From NCBI RefSeq assembly GCF_000208865.1, contig NC_018389.1, positions 2,221,941 to 2,285,940 of the forward strand: a stretch of DNA of 64,000 nt, in the 5' to 3' direction. Source of the DNA: Neospora caninum Liverpool (lineage: Eukaryota > Apicomplexa > Conoidasida > Eucoccidiorida > Sarcocystidae). Position numbers and translations under genes: made by a program. Shown here in pieces: positions 1-11,538 of this stretch (position 1 is its first letter; each line of letters starts with the position of its first letter). Below the pieces are notes generated by a model, which worked only from the letters and a program-made list of their open reading frames with translations, was not told the origin of the DNA and searched no databases.

Positions 1-684
1 CGGGTCTCCCCTCCTGACCCTCGCTCTTCTCCATCTACGCCTCTCCCTTTCTCGCCTTGGCCCGATCGGAGCGGCTCTGAGTTCGCCTTGTCCTCACCGT
101 CATCGACGAAGACTTCCAGCAACTTGCAAATATTTGGGTGGTCCACTTGGAGATAAATCGCGACTTCGTTGTACAGCATCAGCGTCCTTTTGGGGGCCAT
201 CGAAGAGAGACACAGAGTCTTGACTGCAACTTGCCGTCCGCTCTGCCGGTGCTGGGCAGTCCTCACAGCTCCACTAATCCCTGAGGCGAATCGGATGGAA
301 AGACGAGCATAGGAAGAAACACAGAAAGGAGGGAAGGAAAACCTGACCGGAGCAGAGACGTAGACGGGCGAAACGGAAAGCAAGCCAGTCGCCTAGGCGA
401 CACGGCAGGGATTGCCAATGCACACAAGCATTCCTTTTCCGGCTCAAGAAAGAAATGAAGCAAAGTACAGATATATCAAGGAGTATCTGCCGTTCAGGCA
501 CACAACGCTTCAACCAGGCAAGACACACAAGCAGACACACAGCAAGAAATCCACCACAGATGCCAACCGAAGAGGGCGCAGGTTAGGGAGAGCAGAGGCA
601 CAGCCACGAAGTCGGCCAAGCCAGGGAAAAGTATCAACCCACAGTGCAGGTCTACGGTCAAAGTGCAAGCAAACACACATTTCG

Positions 685-730
<46 letters not shown>

Positions 731-1314
731 CTGCAGGTGTATAGGTATTTGCCTGTTGAGCATGCATTGGCTTTTAATGGAACCTTTTCCAGCCATGACG
801 ATTACGATGTTCGTACAGGTACTGAAATCTTTCGTTGGATAGGTACCTAGCAGGCGTTTCTGGATTACCTGTTCCAAGGACGTGATTGCTAACGTCGTAG
901 ACTTGCTCCAGTTTAAGTTTCGTTTTGATGCGACTGGTAAAGAGAGGCGTGTGCGTGAGTGAGTTGAAGAACGAAAGGGGGCCCGCCATCACGAACTCTG
1001 GCGGCACACTTAGGTCTGAACCCTGCAGAACACACGAGCCAGCCCAGGGATCGCCATGAAGAAACACGCACCGCGTACGTCGTCTTCAGTGCATGTACAT
1101 GTAAGTGTATGTGCATGTGCGTCAATGCACGAAAAAACAGGCTAGACACAGCCTTGTTGCGCTTCTACGTCTTTGCAGTGCATCATACACCAAATACGAG
1201 GGCGCACAGGTAGGATTTGTCGATGTGAGATGTCTATCCCTACTGAGATCGCGGAAGGATCGCAATTGGAGGGAACGTAGACGCACGCAGATGGTGATCA
1301 ATGCCGCTAACCAA

Positions 1315-1354
<40 letters not shown>

Positions 1355-3919
1355 TTGCACCGTGGGTATTCACACATACGCCCGTGGTGTATGTGGCCAC
1401 GGCAAGCAGAGATTCGACACGTTCATTTTTTGGTTTCCAAACACTCCCGGTATCTCTGGACTTGCTCGTTACTTTTCTTGTCTCGTCGCGCTGGCCCATC
1501 CTTTTCCCACCCCCTGGTCTCTAGGTGAGCGTGTACACATCCGCCGCGACACACGTTGTTTGTGCATGCCTGCCGGCAAGCCTGCGCGTGCGGACTGCTG
1601 CAGGCAGACAAAACGTGGAATTTTGTGGGTCTGTACGCCCCCCGCATTCGTGTGCTTACAGACGCGTCTTCTTCAGGTCCCTTTTGCGTGTGTCGGCCCG
1701 CATTCGGGGCGGGGGCGCTTCCCCGGGACTCCGTGGCACGGCGCGAGCTCCTGGCGCGAGCTCGAGGCGAGGCGGCTACAGGCGAGGCCTGAGGCCCCGG
1801 CCACCCACATTTGCAGCACGGCCGCTCTTGACTTTCCTTTCCGTTTGCGTGCGACGGCGACCGCGGCCCATCTCGTGGAGGGGACACGTCGGCGGTGGAG
1901 ACTGTGTTGAAGACTGGGGTCGTCGCGCCCCGAGTTTCGTGCGTCTTTGGATCCGAAGTGTCCCGGTGGGCAAGCGGCCGCCCCTGCTTGCCCTTTGCAT
2001 GCATTTTCCCTGCCGGAGGCGTCCTGCCTCCGGTGAACGTCCCCCCGCCAAAGGCTACGGGCGTCTCGCCCCCGAACCGCAGCGCCGAGGCTTGGGCTCC
2101 ACTCGCCCCATTGAGGCGAACGCGGTCGAAGTAGGGCCGGTGCCGCTTCGTCGAGAGCGGCTGGTTCCCCAGCGCCGGTCCAGCTGCAAGCGAGAGAGGC
2201 CGACTGAAGGGGTCTGTAGAGTGGGTGCTACGAGCGGCGGCGCCGCACTCGCGTCCCGGCGTATCTGGCGACACCTGGTCGGCGGGCTGCGGCAGTCTCT
2301 CGCCTTCGCCCGGAGACGCCCCAGAAGGAGACAGCGGGTCGGGACCGCGTTCGGCACCAAGCAGCGAGAAGGGACTGTCGGGCGCCGGGAGGTCGCGGCC
2401 GCACCGAGGGCAGCGAGTGTGATGTGCGTCGCGAGAGGCGACGGGCGGGGATTTGAGTGCCTGGCCAGCGAATGAGAAGGGACTGCTTTTCGAGGCATCG
2501 CTGGCGAGAGGAGGGGCGGACGGCGAGTCGACAGCCGACAGCTGCGCGGCACTCCGCTTGTTGCGCATGCCCTTCCTTCTGCGGAAATGGTCACGGAAAG
2601 GGTGACTCTGGAAAGCCGGCGCAGCCCCGTTCTTCCCGGATCTGCGACGGGCCGCGAGGCGTCCCTTCACGCGCTCTTTCTCCAGCTTCTTTCTCCGCGT
2701 CGGCGAAGAAAAGGCGAGCCAGCGAGGCGCCGCAGAGAACGCGGAGGCGTGCGTGGCGGCGCGCGAGGGACCCTCAGAACCCGGCGCGGAGGCGCCCGCC
2801 GGAGGCGGAGATGAGGGAGCTCGGCAGGGCGAAGGCACGGCTGCGCGAGCAGAGCGCGAGATCCTGAACGAGCGGCGACGGGGACAGTGAAAAGAACACA
2901 AGGTGAAAGCAAGCAGCCACAGAGAGTCAGAGAGAGGCGGGAGAAAGAGAGTGACGCCGCGGCGCCGAGAGAAGAAAGGACGGAGAACGCGGACGAGAAG
3001 GAATGCAGACCAGTAGACGGGGAAGAAAACGGAGGGGCAACGGAACACAAGTGTGGACCTCTTGATGGAAAGGAAGAGACTTGAGAGTTCGCCATTATTT
3101 TCGACTCTGCAGTTGCCTCCTCCGGGACTGTGCACAAACGGACACGCGCTGCGAGTGCCTGAACTTGGTCCCAGTCCAGGAGCGTCTCTGCCTCTGGATC
3201 CCCTCCCCCTGGCTACCGTTATCCTTCTCTGCCTTCCCCGAGCACAGAGCTCGCTCTCGCCTTCGCCACTTGTGCGTCCTCACTTGCTTCTTCCACCGTC
3301 TCCTTCGCCGCCAATGCCTCGCCTTTGTTTTTGGTTCCTTTGGCTCTTTCTCGTTTTCCCTCTTTTCTCTGTTTTTCTGCTGGTTTTCCTCTCCTTCTCC
3401 CAACTTGAGATCCGCTTGGTGTTCCGTCTTCCCTTTCCCCTTGCTTGTCCATCGTCACCCTTACCTTGATTCCGGTACAATCTTCTCTACGTTCTGCGCT
3501 TCCTGTTCGTCTTCTCCCTCCATTTTGACGGAGACACCGTCGTGTTCTGCCCCATCAGTTGCATGTGCGTCGCTGTCTGTCCTCTGCTTTCCCGGCTTGT
3601 CTCTCTGGTTGAGAGGCGGCGCAGCTTGCGGCTCTTCATTCTCCTCGTTGCGCGGACAAGGAGGCGGAGACGCCTGCAAAGCCTGCGACGGCACGCTGGG
3701 CCGATCTTCGCTGCCTGGTGGAAGAGAGCCCCGACGTGCACTCACGCCTTTGAGTTCTCCGTTGCTTTTAGAGGGCTCTCTAGACGGGCAAGGGACACTT
3801 TCACGAGAGGAGGCCGGTCTCAGCTGAGGCGACTTCGTCGACTTTTTCTTCGCCTCAGACAGCGAGCGCGGCGCCCTCGAGGCCGCGGTGAGGAGGCTTC
3901 TCGACTGCGTGCACCCCAT
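1..3919 (-). CDS. CDPK-like Ser/Thr protein kinase, 5' part (runs off the left edge)
   Basis: Exons read on the minus strand are 3919-3465, 2863-1660, 1022-869 and 280-98, all phase-consistent; the gene continues beyond base 1. The ATG at 3919 opens with MGCTQSRS: Gly2 and Cys3 are typical for N-myristoylation and palmitoylation of calcium-dependent protein kinases, so membrane attachment is likely. A Ser/Pro/Arg-rich, probably disordered leader of about 590 residues follows and contains CPRCG (about residue 301) and CCKCG (about residue 500). The kinase domain starts near residue 590 with YDVSNHVLGTG, then ISGAVRTAQH across the 869/280 junction, completing the GxGxxGxV loop. VAVKT supplies the ATP-binding lysine and YLQVDHPNICKLLEVFVDD is N-lobe sequence typical of CDPKs. 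The catalytic loop, DFG and any C-terminal EF-hands lie outside the window, so CDPK membership rests on the N-terminus and N-lobe similarity. The paralogue is not assigned. Confidence 0.82.
684..731. repeat. (CT)n-(TA)n compound microsatellite
   Basis: A CT run passes directly into a TA run. It lies in the intron between the 1022-869 and 280-98 exons of the left-edge kinase gene. Confidence 0.9.
1316..1350. repeat. (AT)n microsatellite
   Basis: An uninterrupted AT run in the intron between kinase exons 1660 and 1022 of the left-edge gene. Confidence 0.9.
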
Positions 3920-6900
3920 TCACACGACTGCCGCTGAAGAAGGGGAGATGGAGAGGCAATCTGGGGACCGGCTCGCGTGAGGCGACACAGTGTGCAAAGA
4001 GGTAGAAGGGAAGGAAAACACCCCTTTCCTCTCAGAAGTGCCGCCCGTACTTATTTCACTCGCTTTGCCTCCTTCGCTTTGGCAGCTGGTTGGGCTGTGT
4101 GGAGCGCAGAGAGGGGATGAGGAAGACTCGCGAACGGGGCAGAGAACGAAACAGAACACGCAGAGGCGCGGGCTGAGAGAGAAAAGACGGGGGACAGGGA
4201 CGACGGACGCACACGGGAGACGACGGGACATTTTCTGTGCAGTGAGAGCGCCCGTGGGCCCCGAGGAGGCGAAGAGGTTCAGAGCTAAGCACATCGGGGG
4301 AAGAAAGATTCAGATTCACAAGACGACGGCGGTGCATGCAGCCGAGAGACATAACGCGGGAGCAGCACAGGTAGAAGAGAAAGAGAGACGGAAAGCGAGG
4401 AAGAGAGAGCGAGAGCCACGCACTCCATACCAGAAGACTGAAGCGAACTGGCTTACATGAGACTGAGAACGAGACGGGAGTGCGCAGATGCAAAAGGGTT
4501 TAAGGCGATCGAGAGGAGCCTGAACGGGTCCGAGTCAAAACGGTACCCCGGACGAAGGCGTGAGGCAGAGAGGAGCCCGATCGCGCATACCGAAGAAGCT
4601 CTTCTTCTGAGCCGGGAGACGACAGCGACAGGACCAGGCCAGCAGGTTGGCGGCAGCGGGTACCGTCGTCTGCGACCGCTCTCAGCAGCGAATGTCTCGC
4701 TTAGGTTGTTTCCCGGACGAAAGCTGCGACGAGCACAACGAGGAGGGTCGCTCGTGGCGGATGAGAAAAGAGGGGAATTGAAATGGGAGAAATCATCACG
4801 CCGCGCACTGCTCTCGGGCGGACGGTGTTCACTGGCGCACCGACACAAAACTTCAGCCTGAGAGAAAAGGGTTTCTCTCAGCGTGGATCGCGAATTGAGA
4901 AAGTGCAGTTTTCCCGATTAGGTTCAGAACCGAGAGAAGTTGGCGAAGGAGACGGAGTAGCGGCGCGGATACCCTGCTCAAGCGTTGGAGTTGTACACAT
5001 TTCGCGACTTTTGCGGGCAGTGCGAGCTCGCGGAGCACGGGGACCATGAAGTTCGATTCGCGCGGCAAAACACAAGGCGGCAGGAAACCGGGGTCCAAGC
5101 TTGAACGCTGGAGCCGTGTCTCCATTAACGCGTTCAGATGCCAAGGAACTGAGGCGCTTGGCTTTAAACCCAGGCATGCACAGTTTTTGCCAGGACGTTT
5201 TTGGGAAGGACCAAATACACGCGGAGGAAAGGTTACGGGGAGCGAGACAACGCGGAGACCGTCCTCGACCGCCGGAGAGGCCGTGGACATTTTCGAGCGT
5301 TTCGAAAAGCGAAACTCCTAAAATAGCTATGTTCTCTCTCTGCCAACGTTCCTGGTGGGGCGCCTCGGGCAGTGAAGGCGAAACCAGAGCATCGTTGCAA
5401 CTTTTTTGGAACACCGCACATGGCATAGCTGCAGCGGGGACACCGTCGCATGGCACGCTTGAGCAGGAAGTCGGCATCGGGCCTCGTCGGAAGAAGGCGC
5501 GCCTCCGTTCTCGGCGGGGGGTCATGCGGTGAGCAGTGAGAGCTGGAAGGCGGTCGACCCAGGGTTTTTCCAGGGATTAGGAGCGCGGAAGGATTTGAAA
5601 AGAACGCCAACACAATTTCTTTGCCAGTGCCTTGTGCCAACGCGAAACTGCTCACTGAGCGAAAAGGACAACCGCTGTTTTACCACCTAGAACTCGTCTA
5701 CTCTGTAAGCACCTCTCTCCATCGTCACCTGCCCCTCTCTGTATAGAATCAGAGGTTAATGCGAATATGTATTCGTATGCGTACACACATCTCTCCATGC
5801 CCATATGTGAAGGCTGACCCATTTAGGTACACACCCACGAGTGGGGTTCGGCGTGTGTCGACATGCGGCTGTCCTGGTTGTTGAGCACGTACAGCAGATT
5901 TGCAGAAGGCGACGCTTCACTAACATGACCACGGGGCCGCCCTTGCCCCCGGGACACATGACATGTGAGCGTAAATTCATTACCTTTATGCTCAAGCGTG
6001 TGGGTGGGCGGATGAGCTCGCCGGCACAAGACTCCGTAGGCACGCAAGCTTGTATACATGCACTGACAGATACAGACACAGAAACACACAGAAGAACTGG
6101 TGGAATCTTGTGACCATGAGTAGGTTACGGGAGCAGCAGACAGCTATTTCCTTTACAGATTCGCGGGGTACAGCCCGTCTAGATGGATGCCTCTGGCAGG
6201 AAGGCTCTATCTTTTTCTGTTTATTGTGAGGACCCTTTCACGAGTAGCAAGTGGAATCAGGAGTCCTCGGCCCTCTGCCTTTCTTCGATTTGCTCTTTCC
6301 GCACCGGAAGTGCCCGCTGTAGCAGCAAAGCACACTATCTTTTCCTTCGATGCTCTGAACAATTGGGAATACCAAGGACTCTCCCTGACCGGCTACACAA
6401 CCAGGCTGTTCCATATAGAATCCGCCTGGTCTCTCTCCTGTCTCGCCTGCTTCCTTATTTCTCTGATCTGCCGATCTTTCGGCTGGCGGTCATTCCCCCC
6501 ACTGATCCTCTCCTGCAATCTCTTCCCCCCCTTCCACTCTCTCCGTATACCCCACCCTTTGATGGTCCCCTCCCCTCAACAGGGTCAGGTTCGGTGACTG
6601 CTTTGCCATGCTCCAGCACCTTCTTCGTCCGTTCTTCCCCTGGATGCTCTACGCCGTCGTTCCTCACCATTTTCTCTCCATCCCTTCGTCGCGCCTTTCT
6701 CCGTGTCGCTGTCTCGTTCCGGATTTGCCTCTTCCTGGTCGTATGCCGCGTCACGCCAAACGAGCTTGGCCTCTGGGCGCTCCACCCCACATTATGTTTC
6801 TCTTTGTATAAGCTTTGCGGCGCCGCCCATTTGTCCTCCCCCATTTCGAGAGGTGCTGCGCACGATTCTTCTGTTCCTTTTAAAATGGGCACCTCTTCAG

Positions 6901-7960
6901 AGCCCGATGGCTGCTCAGAGACGTCGGCGTTGTCTCATTTAGCAGCGAAAAAGTTCTGCACTGGAAGACGCAGAGAAGAAGACAAGGTTGCGAAACGGGG
7001 CACGTTTCGTTCGGATGCAGTTGTGGACAGGCGTTTCCTGTTCGCAAACCACACTGCATGACGAGGCTCTTCGCCGCAAGTGACTCAGTGGCAATCGCGT
7101 TTTTGCGAATAAACGGCTTCTAGGCTACCAATGCACTGCTCGCAGCAAGAGTGCCGCGAGACTAGTCATCGTGACACGCCGCGTCTTGCAGCTCCGGATT
7201 TCACCATTCAGTTGACAAGCTGCTCGATTTGCCACTCGACTTCGCGTTTCCATGGCTCGGGAACGGCGTTCGATCGGTGAACTAATCACGGTTCGCCCAC
7301 AAGCGGTGTACACTTGCTCGACAAATTTGTTCTTTCTGTTGACAGGAAATCGCTCCTTTCCGTCGCTTGGGTCTGTTCTGTGAGCAGGCACGTTCACACA
7401 GCCCGTATTTTCGTGGGTTCTCGCTTTGGAGGCTGTCGCGTGTAGCTGCTGGAACCAAACGTGGCTGTAAGAAGTAGTGGCGCTGTCTCATCACCGATTT
7501 CCTCCTCCACTTCGGCTTCTGGTGCATCACTGAATGGGCTACGGCGAAGACAGCGACGACGAGTTCCGGAACGAGCGGAACACGCAGGAATAGGAAGACA
7601 GGAGACGCAGCTCAGAGGCAGCAGCCACTGTGACACGGTGCGCTCCCCTATTTTCGTCGCCTCTCGCGCGTTCGGCAGGGGGTGCCGGCCGGTGTCTCAA
7701 CGCCACATGTGGGGGTTGCAGGTTTTCGGCGGCTCTCACTCTTTCGGACTGAACTTTTCTTTTTGTTGAACCGTGAAAAGGCCTCGTTTTCTTGGGGACG
7801 TTTGCCTTTTTACGTGGGTGTAGCTTTCCCCCGCTTCCGTTGATTCCGCCCGGTTTCTGACTGCGTCTCCGGCGCACTGTCGTAGGCACTGCCACGCTCG
7901 GAGATCTTTCGTGCCTCGCATCGAAGACGGCCTGGAAACAGGACTTTTTGTGTTGGCGAC
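3920..7960. other. Region without a supported gene (kinase 5' flank and upstream flank of the secreted-protein gene)
   Basis: Open frames occur on both strands, including a 292-codon plus-strand frame at 6183-7061, but none shows a domain, a plausible splice pattern or protein-like composition. Pyrimidine-rich blocks around 6430-6800 resemble coccidian 5' leader or intron DNA. Promoters for the minus-strand kinase gene (near 4 kb) and the plus-strand secreted-protein gene (7.1-7.9 kb) must lie here, but no element could be placed with confidence. Confidence 0.5.
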
Positions 7961-8476
7961 ATGATGCATTGCTGCGTTCACTTGAACACAAGGGGAGGGC
8001 TTCCTGCCGCGATGAAGAGATTCACATTCTCCACCGTGGTCCTCTTTGCCTTGCTCGTCTGTGTCTCCTGGGAGGAAAGTGCCCTCGTGCGGGGAACAGG
8101 CGCGCAGACGCAGCAGAAGTCTACCTCTCAAGACGACGAGTCCGCCTCTCACGACGAGCCCTCTGCCGCGACACTGGAAGCTGTGGAAAAGGTATTGGAG
8201 CGTTTGGAAAAGGAACCTCTTGACATGACAGACATAATTCGGGGCGCGAAGAAGTGTTGCGTGAGGCGGAAGTTTGAGACGCACGTCTACGGCTTCACAC
8301 AGAAAATCTTAAGGCAAGGAGGCCTGGACGTCGACGCTGCTGAGGTCACGGATCAGGTGCTGTTGCAATTGAAACGCAAACACTGGTCCTACAGCGGTAA
8401 TCCGAAGGATCCCGAAGAGACTGTTTTCAATGCGCTCAAGGAGCGCGTTGCCGACACGACATACTTCGCCGAGTAG
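7961..8476 (+). CDS. Small secreted protein, single exon
   Basis: The uninterrupted frame is 171 codons from the first ATG (7961). The second ATG (8012) is preferred because it places a signal peptide at the very N-terminus: MKRFTFSTVVLFALLVCVSW, a basic start, a hydrophobic core of about 14 residues, then a polar stretch. That start gives 154 residues ending at TAG 8474-8476. After an acidic Ser/Thr-rich segment, the C-terminal part (from LEAVEKVLERLEKEP on) is probably helical and contains a Cys pair (KKCCVRRKFE). No second membrane segment or known domain is seen. Entry into the secretory pathway is inferred; a fate in micronemes, rhoptries, dense granules or parasitophorous vacuole cannot be told from the sequence. 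The family is not recognised. Single-exon structure and a clean signal peptide are common among coccidian secreted proteins. Confidence 0.72.
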   Translation: MMHCCVHLNTRGGLPAAMKRFTFSTVVLFALLVCVSWEESALVRGTGAQTQQKSTSQDDESASHDEPSAATLEAVEKVLERLEKEPLDMTDIIRGAKKCCVRRKFETHVYGFTQKILRQGGLDVDAAEVTDQVLLQLKRKHWSYSGNPKDPEETVFNALKERVADTTYFAE

Positions 8477-8727
8477 AAGAAACCTGCGCAAGTTCCCCCC
8501 CTGCAACGTGGTGTGTTGAGCAGCAGCGCACAGAAGTGTGTGCCGTTTACAGTACTCCACTACCCCGGTGTTGCTTTCTTCTGCGAGGCCCAGAACAGAA
8601 AAAAAAAGAAAGAAGCAGAGGGGGAAGGGCCTTCTTTTAGGAAACTGTGTTTTTCGTCGGCGTAATATATGGATTACTGTTATCAGTCGTATTAACAGCG
8701 AGAGAAAACTACTACTCAGATGCTAGT

Positions 8728-11538
8728 ATGATCAGTACCATCGTACTGGGAGTGGTACTCTCTGAGACAAGATCGACGTGAGCAACGACAGTGCCTGCAG
8801 TGCCTGCAGAGCCGGCATGGGGGTTCGACAACGGTTGAGAACGTGACGTGGCACAACGAACAACTGGACCTCCCCATCTAGTCCTGGATGGTAACGTGGA
8901 AGAAGACACCACTCTCCATTTAACGAAGACACGTGCCAGGGGATTGACAGTCGAAACTACCTGTCGGCCACTGCGACAGCCTCCATATTTGACAGGGAGG
9001 ATGGCACGTGGGCTGTCTCGGTGTTCTGTGTAGAGTTGTCGGTAGACGGGTGAGGTTCAGCAACTGCGTTCTGTGTTCGTCTTTTGTTGTCCACCGAGAG
9101 ATTTGACTCGTCCATACGAGTGAATCCGAGTGTAGGCAAAACCACGTTGGAGCCCGGACGGCCGCTGCCGCAGTGTCCCTTCGATCACCTGTGTCTCCGG
9201 AGCGGCAGGAACTCTGTCTGTGTGAGGGCCAGGCTTGTGCCGACTTTAAGGGAACGGCGTCGTTGTACATGTCGGTAACGCATTTGACTGCGGAGACGCC
9301 AATCCTCCAGGGCGCCTTCGCTGCTCCTTGTTTCTCGTTGTACGCAACCGTATCTTTCCTTTGTCATTTGTGGCAGCTCAGGAAATCCCGACGAGGCACA
9401 GGGTGGTGTGGTACCGTGCGGGAAACACTCCGATAACTCATTCTGTCGAATTTACAGTCCGACCACACCCGAAAGCCGGGCCACTGGACGCGGTTGTCTT
9501 GCCGCGCTCGGCAGAGTTGACAAAGTCAGAAAGCGAGGCTTGGGGAAACGGAACGAACACTTCGTTTCGTCTGCGTACTGAGGAGTAGGGCTCACTGTGG
9601 ACAGTGGGCACAACACGCAGGAACAGGCGAGCACATTGCTGTCAGACCCGGCGAATTCACCGCGGTGGACTTTCGGCGCCGACTCCGAACCAGACGACAA
9701 TGCCGAATCTCGCTTCACTGATAGGTCTTGCATGCAGCGACGTAGTGTAAGAACCTCGAGGAAACACTGGCACGATTGCCTTGCACGCGCGGCAAACTCA
9801 GACGGCACTTGGCGACGTGCACAGGCTTTCCTTGAAGGTCGTTAGTCCCTCCAGCGGCCTAGGGGCGGAGCAAACAGGCGCGACGAAATTCACTCAACAA
9901 GAGAGCGGAAAGTCTGCATTCAACATACCCACCCAGGACTATCCACTAAGGGGAGGGGGCGATCAGAGTTGGTGCGCAATGGATGCGAGTCTGCAGCGGA
10001 ATGTCGCTGTAAGGTGTGGACATTTTTTCGCTTCTTTCGTCGTCCGGCGCTTCGCTTCTACCACAGCGTTAAATCCATGACCTTTTACCTTTCTGGAACG
10101 AGCTCCGCGCGGAACTCTCTTGCAGAGAGCCCTCTCGTTTCGACAACGGCAAAGGAAATCGCTCGGCACGCCCGTCCGGAAATCCCATCAGGACACCAAC
10201 ACCAGTCCGATGTGGTGCCGCGCTTCGAGCAGAGCACCGCGTACACACTTGCTACTCCGGCAGGTATGTGCATGAACATTTCGATGGGAACCACAGCAAA
10301 GTGCGTTGCCTGCTATTCCCCCTGAGGGTACGCGTGCGCGGGTAGGTTCTGCTGAGGTACCCCCTGGACCTGTGTGTGGTGCATGTGACTGGACTCAGAG
10401 CAGACTAGGGAAACGAACAGTTGATGCGGTCTGCCTGCTGTACACGAGGATTCGAAGTGGAAAGTACTCGCTGCGTCATTACTTTCAGACGCCTTTGCAG
10501 GGCTACACCGCAGAGAAAACGTGCGTGTAACCCAGAGAAACGAGTACCGGTCAGAGCGATGGCAGAGACACAGCGCGCATTGCTGATTCCCTATTGGGCG
10601 GGTTAGGTTTGTACATAGACACTTCAACTGAAACGGAAAAAACATCGGGCATGCTGTCGGCACCTCGACATTCTGTGGAGACGGAACTTGGACGTCTCCA
10701 GAGTCTCTCGCGTTCCCGACAAAAACAGCGCAAATTCTGGGAGAAACTCGGTTGAATCAACAAATATGCATGCACGTGAGGAGCCAGCAAAACGGAGCGA
10801 GAATCGAACGACTACAGTTGTAAATGCACCAAAACAGCACGGGAGGAAAGACGAGGAGGATCCAGGCGCGAACACGTGGCAAATAACCCGTAAAAAACAC
10901 GCATCGCGACTGGGGTATATCGATGGGGAGACCTGAAGCCTGAATGGAAGGCATGATGCGCTTTACGAACATCAATCAACGTTTCCTGTTGCGAATGGAT
11001 GAAGTGTATCTGCTCGCGACATCGAAACAGCCACAAGGCGTTTCGCTTTGGCCGTTGAAGCGACGCGAAGGGTTGCCCAGTTTAGCAAGTCCCATTTTCA
11101 GAACAGTCTGCATGCAAAGCCTTCTGGCGTTCGATATTATTGCCTGCTTGCAGAATGCATCTGCAAAGAGAAGGAAACTGACAGGAAGGCGGCCTCGCTG
11201 CGAAGAAGAGAGATACTCGAGTTCGTGACCGTAGCACTTTACAGCTCCTTGCTGCCCGAGCCCGTACCGGCAAGGTAGGCGTGCCTCCGCTGCAAAGGGA
11301 CGGAGAAAAGGGAGAATCCGTTCCCACAGAGAAGGATTTCCTTCATTTATTGGATGGCACATGCATACCGGGAGGACTCGCCAACAAAGGATCTTCTGCT
11401 TCGTCTCCGACAGCAGCAGTGCCGGCAACGCGTCCAGAGCCACTGAAACCACGAGCCGTGGAAGCGGCCGTCCGAGTCCTGGAGACAAAAAAATGGATTT
11501 TAGAGAAACAGATGAAAGCAGTTAGGAAGGCCAATTAG
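8728..11538 (+). CDS. Probable multi-exon plus-strand gene(s), structure partly resolved
   Basis: Phase-consistent exons can be chained at 8728-8777 (ATG, short hydrophobic start MISTIVLGVVLSE), 8951-9049, 9136-9274 and 9382 to about 9583, with donors GTGAGC, GTGAGG and GTAACG. Together they give a Cys-containing segment (WAVSVFCVELSVDG, ELCLCEGQACADF) and then VVWYRAGNTPITHSVEF. Further protein-like frames with plausible splice sites lie at about 9640-9750, 9799-10011 (ends at GTAAGG) and 10127-10263 (ends at GTATGT). A terminal exon, about 11183-11538, ends ETKKWILEKQMKAVRKAN then TAG. I could not join the middle exons without an implausibly short intron, so this may be two genes. The hydrophobic start suggests a secreted or surface protein, weakly. 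No family is recognised. Confidence 0.35.

Noticed and set aside
6183..7061. 292-codon plus-strand open frame
   Set aside because: Overlapped by other open frames, Ser/Leu/Pro-rich in a pyrimidine-rich tract, with no motif, no splice support and no protein-like pattern. More likely leader or intergenic DNA that happens to lack stops.
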